Assembly: GCA_964350695.1 (NCBI GenBank)
Contig: CAYGKM010000007.1
Coordinates: 57,502-121,501 of the forward strand
From: TMED27 sp964350695
GTDB taxonomy: Bacteria > Pseudomonadota > Alphaproteobacteria > Micavibrionales > Micavibrionaceae
Length of the DNA stretch: 64,000 bases
Direction of reading: 5' to 3'
The position numbers and the translations under genes are program-made. Positions 1-8,665 of the stretch are shown here, in pieces. The notes beneath the pieces are model-generated. The model saw only the letters and a list, made by a program, of their open reading frames with translations, was not told the DNA's origin and made no database searches. The stretch's first letter is position 1. The number at the start of each line of letters is the position of its first letter.

Positions 1-575
1 AATAGCATGAAATAAAATGTGGTGGTGACGGCGTTTTCTGTGTTGCCCATCCATCTGAGTGTTGTATCGACGCTGCCTGAACAAAACCCCCAGCCCAAGC
101 CTACGGCAAGCCCTAGAAGCGGGATTTGTAAATCGCCCGCGAAGGGATTGGCGATGACGACCACGCCGATGAAGCCCAGAATAATAGCACCGATACGGTA
201 TCGCCCAACGCATTCTTTCAGGAAGATCATAGACAGGATCAGTGTGAAGATGGGCGAAGTGAAGAGCAGCACGGTTGTTTCGGCAAGGCTCATAAGGGAT
301 ACCGCCCACATGCCCAGGGTGATGCCCGCCGTACCGATGATGCCGCGGAAGAGATGCGCCCATGGGCGGTTTGTTTTCAGGACGAAGAATTTATGGGCAA
401 AAAACAGCCAGCCCACAAGCGCGACGAGGGAAATAAAGTTTCTGAAAAACGTGACTTCAACAGGGCCGAAATATTGCGCGAGCAGTTTGGCAAACATGCT
501 CATGGAGGCGAGCATAACGGCGTTAAGGCTTGCGAAGCCCACGGCTAACCAGAGGTTTTGTTTCAGGGCGCTCAT
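1..575 (-). CDS. EamA/DMT-family transporter, N-terminal part (runs off window)
   Basis: Translating the minus strand from ATG at 575 gives an open frame to the window edge (about 191 residues), starting MSALKQNLWLAVGFASLNAV. It holds five or six hydrophobic helices in the pattern of one EamA half (drug/metabolite transporter superfamily), with the usual FFRNFISL segment after helix 2 and a LKECVGRYR loop. The second half lies outside the window. The ATG overlaps the stop of the next gene upstream (ATGA), so the two transporters are translationally coupled paralogues. The substrate cannot be read from sequence; members of the family move metabolites such as amino acids, nucleobases or S-adenosylmethionine. 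The longest plus-strand frame here is antisense shadow. Confidence 0.8.
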   Translation of the reverse strand, partial: MSALKQNLWLAVGFASLNAVMLASMSMFAKLLAQYFGPVEVTFFRNFISLVALVGWLFFAHKFFVLKTNRPWAHLFRGIIGTAGITLGMWAVSLMSLAETTVLLFTSPIFTLILSMIFLKECVGRYRIGAIILGFIGVVVIANPFAGDLQIPLLGLAVGLGWGFCSGSVDTTLRWMGNTENAVTTTFYFML

Positions 576-1462
576 GCGCTTGCCACTTTCTTTTTGTGCT
601 CTCGGTAAAGAATATAGGCTTTTGCGGCAATAATGACCAGTGCGCCGAGATAGACATTAAGCGTCGGGAAATGATGCCAGATTAGTATGTCGAAGCCGCT
701 CGCCCAGATTAAGCCTGTGTAATTGAACGGCGCGACCAGAGCGGGGCTGCCAAGGCGGTTTGCGGTGGTCAGGCAATATTGCCCTATGCCGCCGAAAACA
801 CCGATGGCGGCGAAAAATATCATATCCATGATGCTGACGCTTTGCGCAAACCACGGCATGAGCGCACCGGCCATAATGACGCCCGTCAGGATGAAGTAGA
901 AGGTGATGGTGATGGCGGGCATGGATTTGAGGGTACGCAGGACCAGATACATCGCGCTATGGCTGATGGCGGCGAGGATGCCGAAAGTTATGCCGATTGT
1001 CGTGACCGTGCCGCTAGGTTGAACAATCAGAAGTCCGCCGCACAGGCCGATGAAGATTGCGATCATGCGGTATGGCCCGACGCGCTCTTTGAGTAGAAAA
1101 TGCGCGCCCAGCGGGGTCAGGAGCGTAGAGAGGAACAGGATCACTGTGAAGTCGGTATAGGGCAGGTATTTCAAGGCGTAAAAAGTTACGGCCATACTGG
1201 TGATGCCGCCTATACATCTGATAGCCAGTTTACCGGGTAAGCGAATTTGAAACAGGGATTTGTCTTTCCACGTCATAAAAATAAAAAGCGGGAGCAAGGT
1301 GAGCGCGTTGCGGTAGAAAATGATCTCAACGACATGGTGGGTTTCGGTCATAATCTTGGTCAGCGCCCCCATTACGGCGAACAGAAAGAAGGTCAGCGCG
1401 GCGTATCCCATGGCGCGCATGGGGTTGTCGGCTTCGGTCATATCTTTGACGCTGGGGTTCAT
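572..1462 (-). CDS. EamA/DMT-family transporter
   Basis: A 296-residue integral membrane protein with about ten hydrophobic helices arranged as two EamA repeats, the normal size for this superfamily. Motifs typical of the family are visible: FYRNALTLLP after helix 2, a LKERVGPYRMIA loop closing the first half, and PFNYTGLIWA in the second half. The C-terminus is basic (YREHKKKVASA), consistent with a cytoplasmic tail. It overlaps the start of a second EamA gene by 4 bases, so the two are co-transcribed and either work as tandem paralogues or together. Several in-frame Met codons near the N-terminus (1, 8, 15) leave the exact start open. Substrate unknown. Confidence 0.85.
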   Translation of the reverse strand: MNPSVKDMTEADNPMRAMGYAALTFFLFAVMGALTKIMTETHHVVEIIFYRNALTLLPLFIFMTWKDKSLFQIRLPGKLAIRCIGGITSMAVTFYALKYLPYTDFTVILFLSTLLTPLGAHFLLKERVGPYRMIAIFIGLCGGLLIVQPSGTVTTIGITFGILAAISHSAMYLVLRTLKSMPAITITFYFILTGVIMAGALMPWFAQSVSIMDMIFFAAIGVFGGIGQYCLTTANRLGSPALVAPFNYTGLIWASGFDILIWHHFPTLNVYLGALVIIAAKAYILYREHKKKVASA

Positions 1463-1523
1463 GTTTGTATCCTAATGCAAAAAGGGCCGCGAAAATATCG
1501 CAGCTTTAGAGAGCGTGTGTGTT

Positions 1524-1772
1524 TTATCTGTGTGGGCAACCGGGCCAACAGCAGGGGCGACGTTTTCCATCTCTAAGATTGTCGCAACCCCAATTTATTC
1601 TTTTTTCTCTAGTTGTTTGTTTTTTTGCAGATTCAATCCAGCATATCCACTCGTTTCGTGCGAGAGGTGTGATGTCTACCCATGTTTCTAATGCCTTGGG
1701 GGTGGCGGCTAATGCTTTTTCTAAATCGGCAGGGAGATCGTGCACTACGCCACCGAGAATTTTCTTTGTCAT
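1524..1772 (-). CDS. YdeI/OmpD-associated-like small protein
   Basis: An 82-residue protein beginning MTKKILGGVVHDLPADLEKAL. The central block LTPLxRNEWICWIESAKK (here ITPLARNEWICW) followed by TREKRI is the signature of the C-terminal helical region of the YdeI/OmpD-associated family, and the end (GKRRPCCWPGCPHR) is a Cys/Trp-rich tail seen in short stand-alone members. The tail carries two CC/C groups that could bind metal; this is inference. The biochemical role of the family is poorly defined. It stands alone between the transporter pair and ilvC, all on the minus strand. The upstream 87 bases before the ilvC terminator show nothing else recognisable. Confidence 0.7.
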   Translation of the reverse strand: MTKKILGGVVHDLPADLEKALAATPKALETWVDITPLARNEWICWIESAKKQTTREKRINWGCDNLRDGKRRPCCWPGCPHR

Positions 1773-1859
1773 CTTTTTATTACGTTTTATTAGATTTGTG
1801 GGTGCATTAAGTCTTTTTTAGCATAGGCCGTCAACAGGCGGTGTGTTGTCTACATACAT

Positions 1860-1890
1860 AAAAAAAGGCCGCATTGTTGAAAGCGGCCTT
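1860..1890 (-). terminator. Rho-independent terminator of ilvC
   Basis: On the minus strand a GGCCGC/GCGGCC stem (1867-1872 and 1883-1888) with a 10-base loop is extended by A-T pairs and followed by a run of seven T residues (1866-1860). It lies 23 bases after the ilvC stop and is correctly oriented for it. Confidence 0.85.
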
Positions 1891-1912
1891 TCGTTTGTCT
1901 GTAATTTAAAGC

Positions 1913-2977
1913 TTAGTTTTTGTCTTTATCAACCAGCTTGTTCGCGCCGATCCAAGGCATCATCGCGCGGAGTTTCGCGCCTGTTTCTTCGATCGGGTGC
2001 TTGGCTTCGCGTTCGCGGATTTCAACGAGGCGGGTAAGGCCTTCTTTATTGCCGCCCATGAAGTCTTGTACGAATTTGCCGGACTGGATGTCAGCCAAGA
2101 TGCGTTTCATTTCTTCTTTGGTTTCGCTTGTAATTACGCGCGGGCCGGAAACATAATCACCGAATTCCGCAGTATTAGAGATGGAATAACGCATATTGGC
2201 AAGGCCACCTTCATACATCAAATCAACGATCAGCTTAAGTTCGTGAAGACATTCGAAATACGCCATTTCCGGTGGATAGCCTGCTTCTACGAGGACTTCG
2301 TAGCCGCATTTAACCAATTCGGATGCGCCGCCGCACAGCACCGCTTGCTCACCGAACAGGTCGGTTTCGCATTCGTCTTTGAATGTTGTTTCGATGATGC
2401 CGGAGCGTCCGCCGCCAACAGCCGAAGCGTATGACAGCGCGAGGTCTTTGGCTTTGCCGCTTGCGTCTTGGGCTACAGCGATCAGGCACGGCACGCCGCC
2501 GCCTTTTTGATATTCACCGCGCACCGTGTGGCCCGGGCCTTTTGGCGCAACCATGATGACGTCCAGATCAGCGCGGGGCTTGATGAGTTCGAAATGGATG
2601 TTAAGGCCGTGGGCGAACATCAATGTCGCACCTTGCTTAAGGTTGGCTTCAAGCTCATCGCGGTAGATGTCGGCTTGGTGTTCATCAGGGGTGAGCATCA
2701 TGACGACGTCTGCATGCGCAGCGGCATCGGCGGGTGTCATCACAGTGAAGCCTGCGCCGTGCGCTTTGGCTGTAGATGATGATCCATCGCGAAGACCGAT
2801 AATAACCTCGGACACACCGCTGTCTTTAATGTTTAGTGCGTGCGCGTGGCCTTGTGAGCCATAGCCGATGATTGCGACTTTTTTGCCTTTGATCAGGTCA
2901 AGGTTACAGTCTTTATCGTAGTAAACATTCAAGCCGATAGTGTTTACGGGGGTCGCTTGCGCGGCTGGTTGTGTCAT
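1913..2977 (-). CDS. ilvC: Ketol-acid reductoisomerase (class I)
   Basis: Catalyses the Mg- and NADPH-dependent alkyl migration and reduction of acetolactate or acetohydroxybutyrate, the second common step of valine, leucine and isoleucine synthesis. The 354-residue product has the Rossmann glycine motif GYGSQG at residues 38-43, the APKGPGHTVRGEY segment, and in the all-helical C-terminal domain the metal ligands in ETDLFGEQAVLCGG and in FECLHELKLIVDLMYEGG, plus RYSISNTAEFGD. Class I enzymes are about 330-340 residues; the extra length is a 12-15 residue polar N-terminal extension, so a slightly later start is possible, but the only good Met is the first. It is followed by its own terminator and lies apart from ilvN and ilvB, which are 3-8 kb away on the same strand. 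Confidence 0.98.
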   Translation of the reverse strand: MTQPAAQATPVNTIGLNVYYDKDCNLDLIKGKKVAIIGYGSQGHAHALNIKDSGVSEVIIGLRDGSSSTAKAHGAGFTVMTPADAAAHADVVMMLTPDEHQADIYRDELEANLKQGATLMFAHGLNIHFELIKPRADLDVIMVAPKGPGHTVRGEYQKGGGVPCLIAVAQDASGKAKDLALSYASAVGGGRSGIIETTFKDECETDLFGEQAVLCGGASELVKCGYEVLVEAGYPPEMAYFECLHELKLIVDLMYEGGLANMRYSISNTAEFGDYVSGPRVITSETKEEMKRILADIQSGKFVQDFMGGNKEGLTRLVEIREREAKHPIEETGAKLRAMMPWIGANKLVDKDKN

Positions 2978-3114
2978 TTCATTGCCTCATTAATTTATCT
3001 AAGACCCGCATAAAACAGGGTTTTAACGAGAGAATCAAGGGAAAAAGGCGCAAGTTTCTTGCTCTTTTCCTTATGGCTTTTCTACCAGCGCGAGGTGCTT
3101 TTCCCATTAAGGGT

Positions 3115-4368
3115 TTATGCGCTCAGGTTTAAGACTTCTGGACGTATAGGGTTGGTGAGGCGTATGTCGGTTTCAAACGTAGAAAGGATGCTCTGCCAAT
3201 CCATCAAAACTCCTTTGGCGTCTGCGCCGACAACAACGAAAACCGACCCTTCAGATGAGTTTTCAAAGATTGTTTGTCCTGCTTTTGGCCCTTCAGTGAT
3301 TACTTTTACGGCGGCATTGAACCCGCGATAAAGCTCTGGTCTATCAAGGCCTGTAATGGTGTTCGGGTCATGCATAAAACGTGTCGTATGGTCTTTAGCG
3401 AAGCCAAAAATATCTTGGCTGCGTTCCACATCAAAATCACCGGCCCTATACATTTGCGCGGCGAAACGCGCTACGGGGTTGTCGTGTTGCTCGAGCCATT
3501 TTTTCTCGTGGGCTTCCCGTACGCCTGTTTGGTGCGTTAGGTCTAGTGGGAATATAAGCGTTGGTATTTTGTATTTCTGCAAAAGTTCGAAGGCTATTTT
3601 TGCCGCGGGTGGGTCTTGATAGATGTTAAATTCGGCGTAGTTCGTGATATTTGTGTGCCAACGCATTGTGTCAATGCCTGCGCCCATAATGGATATGCCC
3701 GCGATTTGTTTCATCGCTTCGGGTTTTTCTGTCTCCAGTGCTTGCAATATCAACGCAATGTCCGTCATTGAGCCTGTGCTGACTAAAGTTAAGGGCTTGC
3801 CACCTTCTTTATATCTGCGGATGATTTCGTTTTTGGCGATTTCAACGCCGTTACTAAAGACTTTGATGAGCTTTTTGCCTGCTTCAATATCTTGGGGCTT
3901 TTCGGGCTTTGCACCGTCCAGCCCGTCTTCACCATGTTCACCGGCAGCATTCGGGGGAAGCGTGTTTGAGTTCATGGGCATTTGCGCCCCTACACCGACG
4001 GCGACGCCGAAAGCATTTGTGAGAGCCAAGAGCCGCGTTGCATTGTCGAGTGTTGTTTCACCGCCAACATTGCCAAAAGAAGGAATGACCATGAGTGGTT
4101 TAATATTGCTTCTGGAATCGAGTGCCAAGAAGAGAGCTATTGCGTCATCCGTACCCGGGTCGCAAAAGAAGAAGGCCTCTTGCTCATCACTGCCGAAATG
4201 TTTTTCAATGAAAGACTCTGCGCTTGTAATTGGGCCGAACGGCCCTTGCTTATCGCGAGGATAATAGGTTTCCATGTTGTCACTATTTGGGCGGATATTG
4301 ACTAAGCTCTTTGCTTCCTCAGTATCGAAAAAATTATCGCAGACGGGTGTTAACGCAGTGTTAGGCAT
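3115..4368 (-). CDS. Inosine-uridine-preferring nucleoside hydrolase family protein
   Basis: Likely hydrolyses the N-glycosidic bond of ribonucleosides for base salvage. The calcium-binding aspartate cluster characteristic of the family is intact (DPGTDDA at 70-76; D70, D74, D75), followed by SFGNVGG with TLDNATRLL, STGSMTDIA (variant of TGPLTNIA), MGAGIDT, and AEFNIYQDPPAAKI with the downstream LTHQTGV. At 417 residues it is about 80-100 longer than typical enzymes, owing mostly to a 65-residue N-terminal extension with no signal peptide and an acidic/Gly insertion near 130-150. Substrate range cannot be deduced. It appears monocistronic between ilvC and the hydrolase-OsmC gene. Confidence 0.88.
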   Translation of the reverse strand: MPNTALTPVCDNFFDTEEAKSLVNIRPNSDNMETYYPRDKQGPFGPITSAESFIEKHFGSDEQEAFFFCDPGTDDAIALFLALDSRSNIKPLMVIPSFGNVGGETTLDNATRLLALTNAFGVAVGVGAQMPMNSNTLPPNAAGEHGEDGLDGAKPEKPQDIEAGKKLIKVFSNGVEIAKNEIIRRYKEGGKPLTLVSTGSMTDIALILQALETEKPEAMKQIAGISIMGAGIDTMRWHTNITNYAEFNIYQDPPAAKIAFELLQKYKIPTLIFPLDLTHQTGVREAHEKKWLEQHDNPVARFAAQMYRAGDFDVERSQDIFGFAKDHTTRFMHDPNTITGLDRPELYRGFNAAVKVITEGPKAGQTIFENSSEGSVFVVVGADAKGVLMDWQSILSTFETDIRLTNPIRPEVLNLSA

Positions 4369-4423
4369 TTATTTCTCCATGTGGAGATAGTCTTAAATAA
4401 GGCCTTTATTTATGTCAATCAAA

Positions 4424-5644
4424 TTATTGCTTTTCAATCGTCTCGATGATCATTTTTCCCATCAGGGTTTGATGCACGGGGCATTTCTCGGCGATTTCAA
4501 TCATGCGGGCGCGCTGTTCGGGGGTAAGGTCATCGCCTTTAAGGATGATCTCGCGGGTGATTTTGTCGACCTTGCCGTCATTATTTTCACAGGTTGCGCA
4601 ATCTGCGGCGTGGATTTTCTCATGATCTAAATGCACTTCAATTCCTTTGAGCGGCAGGCCTTTATGCTCGGCATACATTTTAATCGTCATAGACGTACAG
4701 GCACCGAGTGAGGCCAGAAGAAGCTCGTACGGGTCTGCGCCTGTATTGTCACCGCCGACATCTTGCGGCTCATCGGCGACAATGAAATGCCGCCCCATTT
4801 GAATATGCTGCTGGAATTTGCCAAAGCCTGAAGAGCGCACAACCACTGCGCCGTCGCGCACGGGCTTCATGTGGTCGATATCGGTGAGCTTATAGCCTGC
4901 GTAATGGCTGGCCCACGCGGCGATCATGCGCCCTGCATAGGCTGCGTCTTTATGCTCGTTCAATAAATGATCGGCACAGTTCAGGGTTATGAAGCTTTTC
5001 GGGTGTTTGGCGAGTTTGTAGATATGTTCTGCGTTTTCTATGCCGACTGTGGAATCTATAGGAGAGTGGAGAATCAGAAGCGGCTTTTTAAGCGTGCGGA
5101 TGGCCTCGTCCAGATTTTGCGCGTGCAGATCATCGAGGAATTGTTTTTTGATGGTGAAAGGCCGCCCAACCAATTTAAGGTCTGCGTGGCCTTTGGTCTC
5201 AATTTCCTCGATATGATCTTTGAAATGGTGGGTGACATGGGTGACGTCGGCGGGCGCGCCGATGGTCGCTACGGCCTTGATTTCGGGGATGTCATGGGCG
5301 GCGAGGAGGGCGGCGGATCCGCCCAAGGAATGGCCGATCAGAATTTTCGGGGCTTTGACTTCGGCGCGCATAAAGTCGGCGGCTTTGATGATGTCTTCAA
5401 CATTGGTGGTGAAGTTGGTGTCGGAAAAGTCGCCCTCGCTGCCGCCAAGTCCTGCAAAATCAAAGCGAAACACGGCAATGCCCAATGCGCTGAGCGCGGT
5501 TGCAATGCGCCCGGCGGCGAAGACATCCTTGGTGCAGGTAAAGCAATGCGCGTAAAGCGCGTAGGCTTTGATTTCGGTGTCGGGCGTGTCGAGGCGGGCG
5601 GAAAGCTTATGCCCGTTTGATCCTGTGAAGGTGAGTTTTTGCAT
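4424..5644 (-). CDS. Bifunctional alpha/beta-hydrolase and OsmC-family protein
   Basis: A 406-residue two-domain protein. Residues 1-250 form an alpha/beta-hydrolase with nucleophile elbow GHSLGGS (Ser106), and probable acid and base at Asp197 (SPIDST) and His226 (CADH). Residues about 265-406 form an OsmC/Ohr-type peroxidase domain with the two expected cysteines, Cys316 in LGACTSMT and Cys388 in EKCPVHQTL. OsmC domains reduce organic hydroperoxides; the fused hydrolase suggests action on a peroxidised lipid or ester, which is inference. This domain pairing is known across proteobacteria. An additional Cys pair (CATC, 349-352) sits in the OsmC domain. It ends 11 bases before the downstream gene region starts and could be co-transcribed with the lipoprotein gene upstream. 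Confidence 0.92.
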   Translation of the reverse strand: MQKLTFTGSNGHKLSARLDTPDTEIKAYALYAHCFTCTKDVFAAGRIATALSALGIAVFRFDFAGLGGSEGDFSDTNFTTNVEDIIKAADFMRAEVKAPKILIGHSLGGSAALLAAHDIPEIKAVATIGAPADVTHVTHHFKDHIEEIETKGHADLKLVGRPFTIKKQFLDDLHAQNLDEAIRTLKKPLLILHSPIDSTVGIENAEHIYKLAKHPKSFITLNCADHLLNEHKDAAYAGRMIAAWASHYAGYKLTDIDHMKPVRDGAVVVRSSGFGKFQQHIQMGRHFIVADEPQDVGGDNTGADPYELLLASLGACTSMTIKMYAEHKGLPLKGIEVHLDHEKIHAADCATCENNDGKVDKITREIILKGDDLTPEQRARMIEIAEKCPVHQTLMGKMIIETIEKQ

Positions 5645-5655
5645 GGCTTTTCGGG

Positions 5656-6075
5656 TTACATAGCCGCTTCGACGGCGGCGGCAAGTTTTTGATTTTCTTC
5701 AAAGCCACCGACAATCGCGCCGTCTTTATAGCCTATGATCCGGCCGTTTGAATCCAGTTGATAGATTGAGGCGTTATGCGCCAGTTTTCCGAAGCTGAAT
5801 TGCTCAAGGAAGACACAAGAATGGGTTTGTTCGAGAGAGAAAAAGCCGTCATATACTTTGATATCCAGTGTTACCTGTCTGTATCCGGGGCCTTGAGCTT
5901 TTAAGTTTTTGAAATTTTCGCGGTCTACGCTTTCGATGCTATGGCCTTCGGGAAGGAAAGCTTCGATGCCTGCTTTACAGCCTACGACGAGTTTTTTATC
6001 TGCGGTTTCCCTGTCGACGCAGCCAGTAAGGGCTATAAGAGAAATGCAAAGTGTGATGGTGAATAAAACGCGCAT
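5656..6075 (-). CDS. Hypothetical lipoprotein
   Basis: A 139-residue protein from the second in-frame Met, chosen because it gives a proper lipoprotein signal: MRVLFTITLCISLIALTGC, with lipobox LTGC and Cys19 as the predicted lipidated residue. The rest is a small acidic/mixed globular domain (DKKLVVGCKAGIEAFLPEGHSIESVDRENF and a C-terminal YQLDSNGRIIGYKDGAIVGG segment) that I do not recognise. An upstream Met (6096) would add MISGILI and weaken the signal. It lies 11 bases upstream of the hydrolase-OsmC gene on the same strand, so the two may be an operon. The function is unknown; attachment to the inner or outer membrane is predicted. Confidence 0.65.
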   Translation of the reverse strand: MRVLFTITLCISLIALTGCVDRETADKKLVVGCKAGIEAFLPEGHSIESVDRENFKNLKAQGPGYRQVTLDIKVYDGFFSLEQTHSCVFLEQFSFGKLAHNASIYQLDSNGRIIGYKDGAIVGGFEENQKLAAAVEAAM

Positions 6076-6130
6076 AATTAAAATTCCTGAAATCAAAATT
6101 TATATCTATTAACGCATTTTAGAGTATTTA

Positions 6131-6709
6131 TTACTCCACGTCATCATGCGTTGTCGCGCCGCGGGAAATGGCGGCGACGCCTGTGCGGGAGACATCAACA
6201 AGGCCAAGCGGCTTCATGAGGTCAATAAAGGCATCGACCTTCTCGGTTGTGCCGGTCAGCTCAAAGACAAATGATTCGAGAGTAGAATCTACCGGCTTTG
6301 CGCGGAACACATCGGCAAGGCGCAGGGCTTCAATCCTGTTGGCGCCTGTGCCTGCGACTTTAATCAGGGCCAATTCACGTTCGATATGCGGGCCGAACAC
6401 GGTGAGGTCGCGTACGCGTTTGACGGGCACGAGTTGCTCAAGCGCGGCTTTGATTTGTTCAATAACAGCTGGCGTTCCGCTGGAAACGACCGTAATGCGC
6501 GAGGTGTTTTCTTCGTGGTCTGTTTCGGCCACTGTCAGGGAGTCGATATTGTATCCGCGCCCTGTGAAAAAACCGATAACGCGCGCCAATACTCCCGGTT
6601 CGTTGTCTACGATGATTGCCAAGGTATGGGATTCAACAATTTGATCTTTTGGCCCGGGGGCGTAAACGGATTTGGATTTTGCTTCGCGCTTTTTTGCTGT
6701 CGTGTTCAT
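6131..6709 (-). CDS. ilvN: Acetolactate synthase small (regulatory) subunit
   Basis: Regulatory subunit that binds valine and activates the IlvB catalytic subunit. The 192-residue product has an ACT domain at about 26-100 (HTLAIIVDNEPGVLARVIGFF then RGYNIDSLTVAETDHE) and the C-terminal ALS_ss_C domain with RELALIKVAGTGANR and FVFELTGTTEKVDAFI. Length and motifs fit the IlvH/IlvN family. Unusually it is not directly behind ilvB: a decarboxylase-SET gene and a plus-strand orphan separate them by 2.7 kb, so subunit synthesis must be coordinated between separate transcripts unless a long transcript crosses both. The N-terminus (MNTTAKKREAKSKS) is basic. Confidence 0.95.
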   Translation of the reverse strand: MNTTAKKREAKSKSVYAPGPKDQIVESHTLAIIVDNEPGVLARVIGFFTGRGYNIDSLTVAETDHEENTSRITVVSSGTPAVIEQIKAALEQLVPVKRVRDLTVFGPHIERELALIKVAGTGANRIEALRLADVFRAKPVDSTLESFVFELTGTTEKVDAFIDLMKPLGLVDVSRTGVAAISRGATTHDDVE

Positions 6710-6765
6710 GGTAACGATTTATACAGAAGAATGCGCCTTTTGCAAATTACAAAAGGCGCGTTGTC

Positions 6766-8439
6766 TTATGCTTTAGCCGCTTCTTGCGGTGAATATCCGT
6801 TTTTCTCGAGATAGGCGAGGCCCTCTTCGCTGATATCTTCCGCGCGGCCCGTCACCCACATGCGGCAGTTCGGAGAGTCGCACATACAGGGGAACTGGTT
6901 AAACAGCGTATCTTCTGTTGAGGCATAATCCATGCTGAGATATGAGCCTGCAGGGATGTCCTTCAGGGCATAAACTTTTTGCTGGTGCATATCCAATGAA
7001 CAGGTCGGGCTGCAATCATGAAGCAGATAGCCGATGAAATGCGGATCAACGATGTTCAGGCCCGGTTCGACCTGAAGCGAGTGTTGAAGGAGTTCCGATG
7101 TCACCATCCCTGTGAAGGAGCCGATAACTTCTCCTCTTTTGTATGGTTTCAAGGCGCGTACGCCTTTACCGCATTCTTCTGTATCACAAAGCTCGATAGA
7201 GCCTTTTTGCGCGAGTTGCTCAATCGGGATGTTTTTATCGTTATAGTTTGCGAGAAACGCATCCGGGTAGATCGTTGTGTTTTCAGCAGATTTTGTGATC
7301 GGTTTTTTCAAAGGCAGAGTGAAGCATTTTAACTGCGGGAAGCCATTCAAAACAGTTGAGTATGTTGTTGTGTATACGCCTGTGTTCTCCAGAACAACTT
7401 TATCGCCGTGTTTGAGATCCATCGGCAATTGGTAGTTGAAACATTCACGGTAAATTACATCGTTAGAATCGCAAGTTTGTCCCGCCAAAATTACGCGGCC
7501 TTGCTTTGCATCTGATGGCTTTAAAGGCGTTACAGGATAATCGATTTTTTCTTCGACGAGACCGCCATAGCGCCCTATGTCCAGATAGACCCAACGTGTG
7601 TCTTTATCTTCATGGTCTTCGCGAACTTGTACGACTTCGCTTAAGATATGACCTGCATTTCCGCACATATAGCGGCCAGGTTCGGTGTAAACCAGAGGGG
7701 GACGCGCGAAATGGCGCTGTATGAAGGCTTCAATAGCCAACGCGAAGTCATGGATGCGCGGGGTTTTTGATCGATATGTTACGGGGAAGCCGCCGCCGAT
7801 GTCCAGAACCGTTAGGGGGTGACCGGCTTCTTCAAGCGCAGTGAATATCTTTGAGGCGTCCATAATGGGCTTTTCCCACGATTCAGGCACGAGTTGCTGT
7901 GAACCTGTGTGGAAAGATACCCCAAAAGGTATAAGGCCAAGAGCAGGCGCTTCTTTAAGCCAGTTTTCGGCTTTTTCAGCAAGTGCTCCGAATTTCACGG
8001 TCAGCGGCGATACCGCGCCTTTGCCGTCTGCAATGATGCGGCAGATCACTTTTGATCCGGGGGCCGCGCGCGAGATTTTCAAAAGCTCTGCATGGTCGTC
8101 GAATACGAATTCGCGGATGCCTTTTTTATAGGCGGTGGCCACTTCTTTTTCTTTTTTAAGCGGGTTGCCGTAGAGGATTTTTTCCACGGGCGCGCCGGCT
8201 TTCAGGCAGGCATCAATTTCGCCGATGCTTGCGACTTCAAAATAGCCGCCGAGCGCAACCAAAAGCTCAAGAACTTTTGAATCGGGATTTGCTTTGATCG
8301 CGTAGTAATGACGCGCATCGGGCATGATGGAGCATAGTTTTCTATAGTTTTTTTTCACGCCCTCAAGGTCTATCAAAAGATAGGGGGTCGGAAGGTCTTC
8401 GTTTTGAAAAAAGTCAAGAATCGGTTTAGGAACTGCCAT
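6766..8439 (-). CDS. Ornithine/lysine-type PLP decarboxylase fused to a SET-domain methyltransferase
   Basis: A 557-residue protein with two catalytic modules. Residues 1-385 are a fold-III (eukaryote-like) ornithine/diaminopimelate decarboxylase: PLP lysine Lys49 in YYAIKANP, FHTGSQ, DIGGGFP, YTEPGRYM, TCDSNDVI (variant of CDGxD with the active-site Cys and Asp kept) and NTGVYTTTYSTVLNGF. Residues about 405-540 are a SET domain: CGKGVRA, GEVIGSFTG, the HDCSPTC variant of NHxCxPN, LSMDY, and a post-SET zinc motif CMCDSPNCRMWVTG. The start at 8439 is chosen over 8553 because GAGGTAA lies 6 bases upstream and the family N-terminus begins there. The decarboxylase should make putrescine or cadaverine; the SET substrate is unknown. 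It sits between ilvN and an orphan gene. Confidence 0.88.
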   Translation of the reverse strand: MAVPKPILDFFQNEDLPTPYLLIDLEGVKKNYRKLCSIMPDARHYYAIKANPDSKVLELLVALGGYFEVASIGEIDACLKAGAPVEKILYGNPLKKEKEVATAYKKGIREFVFDDHAELLKISRAAPGSKVICRIIADGKGAVSPLTVKFGALAEKAENWLKEAPALGLIPFGVSFHTGSQQLVPESWEKPIMDASKIFTALEEAGHPLTVLDIGGGFPVTYRSKTPRIHDFALAIEAFIQRHFARPPLVYTEPGRYMCGNAGHILSEVVQVREDHEDKDTRWVYLDIGRYGGLVEEKIDYPVTPLKPSDAKQGRVILAGQTCDSNDVIYRECFNYQLPMDLKHGDKVVLENTGVYTTTYSTVLNGFPQLKCFTLPLKKPITKSAENTTIYPDAFLANYNDKNIPIEQLAQKGSIELCDTEECGKGVRALKPYKRGEVIGSFTGMVTSELLQHSLQVEPGLNIVDPHFIGYLLHDCSPTCSLDMHQQKVYALKDIPAGSYLSMDYASTEDTLFNQFPCMCDSPNCRMWVTGRAEDISEEGLAYLEKNGYSPQEAAKA

Positions 8440-8630
8440 AATGGTTACCTCATGGTTAAATACTGTTAAAGGGATAGTATTTTGAGGCCGCGTATTCCTT
8501 GGTCTCCGTTTGTCTGCGTAGCGATAAAGAACCTGTTTAACTTTATTGTTCACTCACAAATAGATTAGATTTTTAGATGATTATGATGATTTTTAATTTT
8601 TGTAAATAAAAAAATGCATGTGAGATTTTT

Positions 8631-8659
8631 TTGACATAATTTTTAATTCCGTGTAAAGA
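8631..8659 (+). promoter_or_regulatory. Sigma70-type promoter, apparently giving a leaderless mRNA
   Basis: A perfect -35 TTGACA (8631-8636), a 17-base AT-rich spacer and -10 TAAAGA (8654-8659). The start codon of the next gene is at 8666, about where transcription should begin, and there is no Shine-Dalgarno, so a leaderless message is predicted. The TTGACATAATTT core recurs before genes at 17498 (as TTTACATAATTT), 20507 and 62905. Confidence 0.55.
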
Positions 8660-8665
8660 TTTTGC

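Noticed and set aside
2978..3114. Riboswitch or leader before ilvC
   Set aside because: No Ile/Leu/Val-rich peptide, terminator pair or recognisable aptamer was seen; the only leader is at ilvB.
4967..5620. Plus-strand frame opposite the hydrolase-OsmC gene
   Set aside because: Antisense shadow without domain pattern; the minus-strand gene has catalytic residues in two domains.
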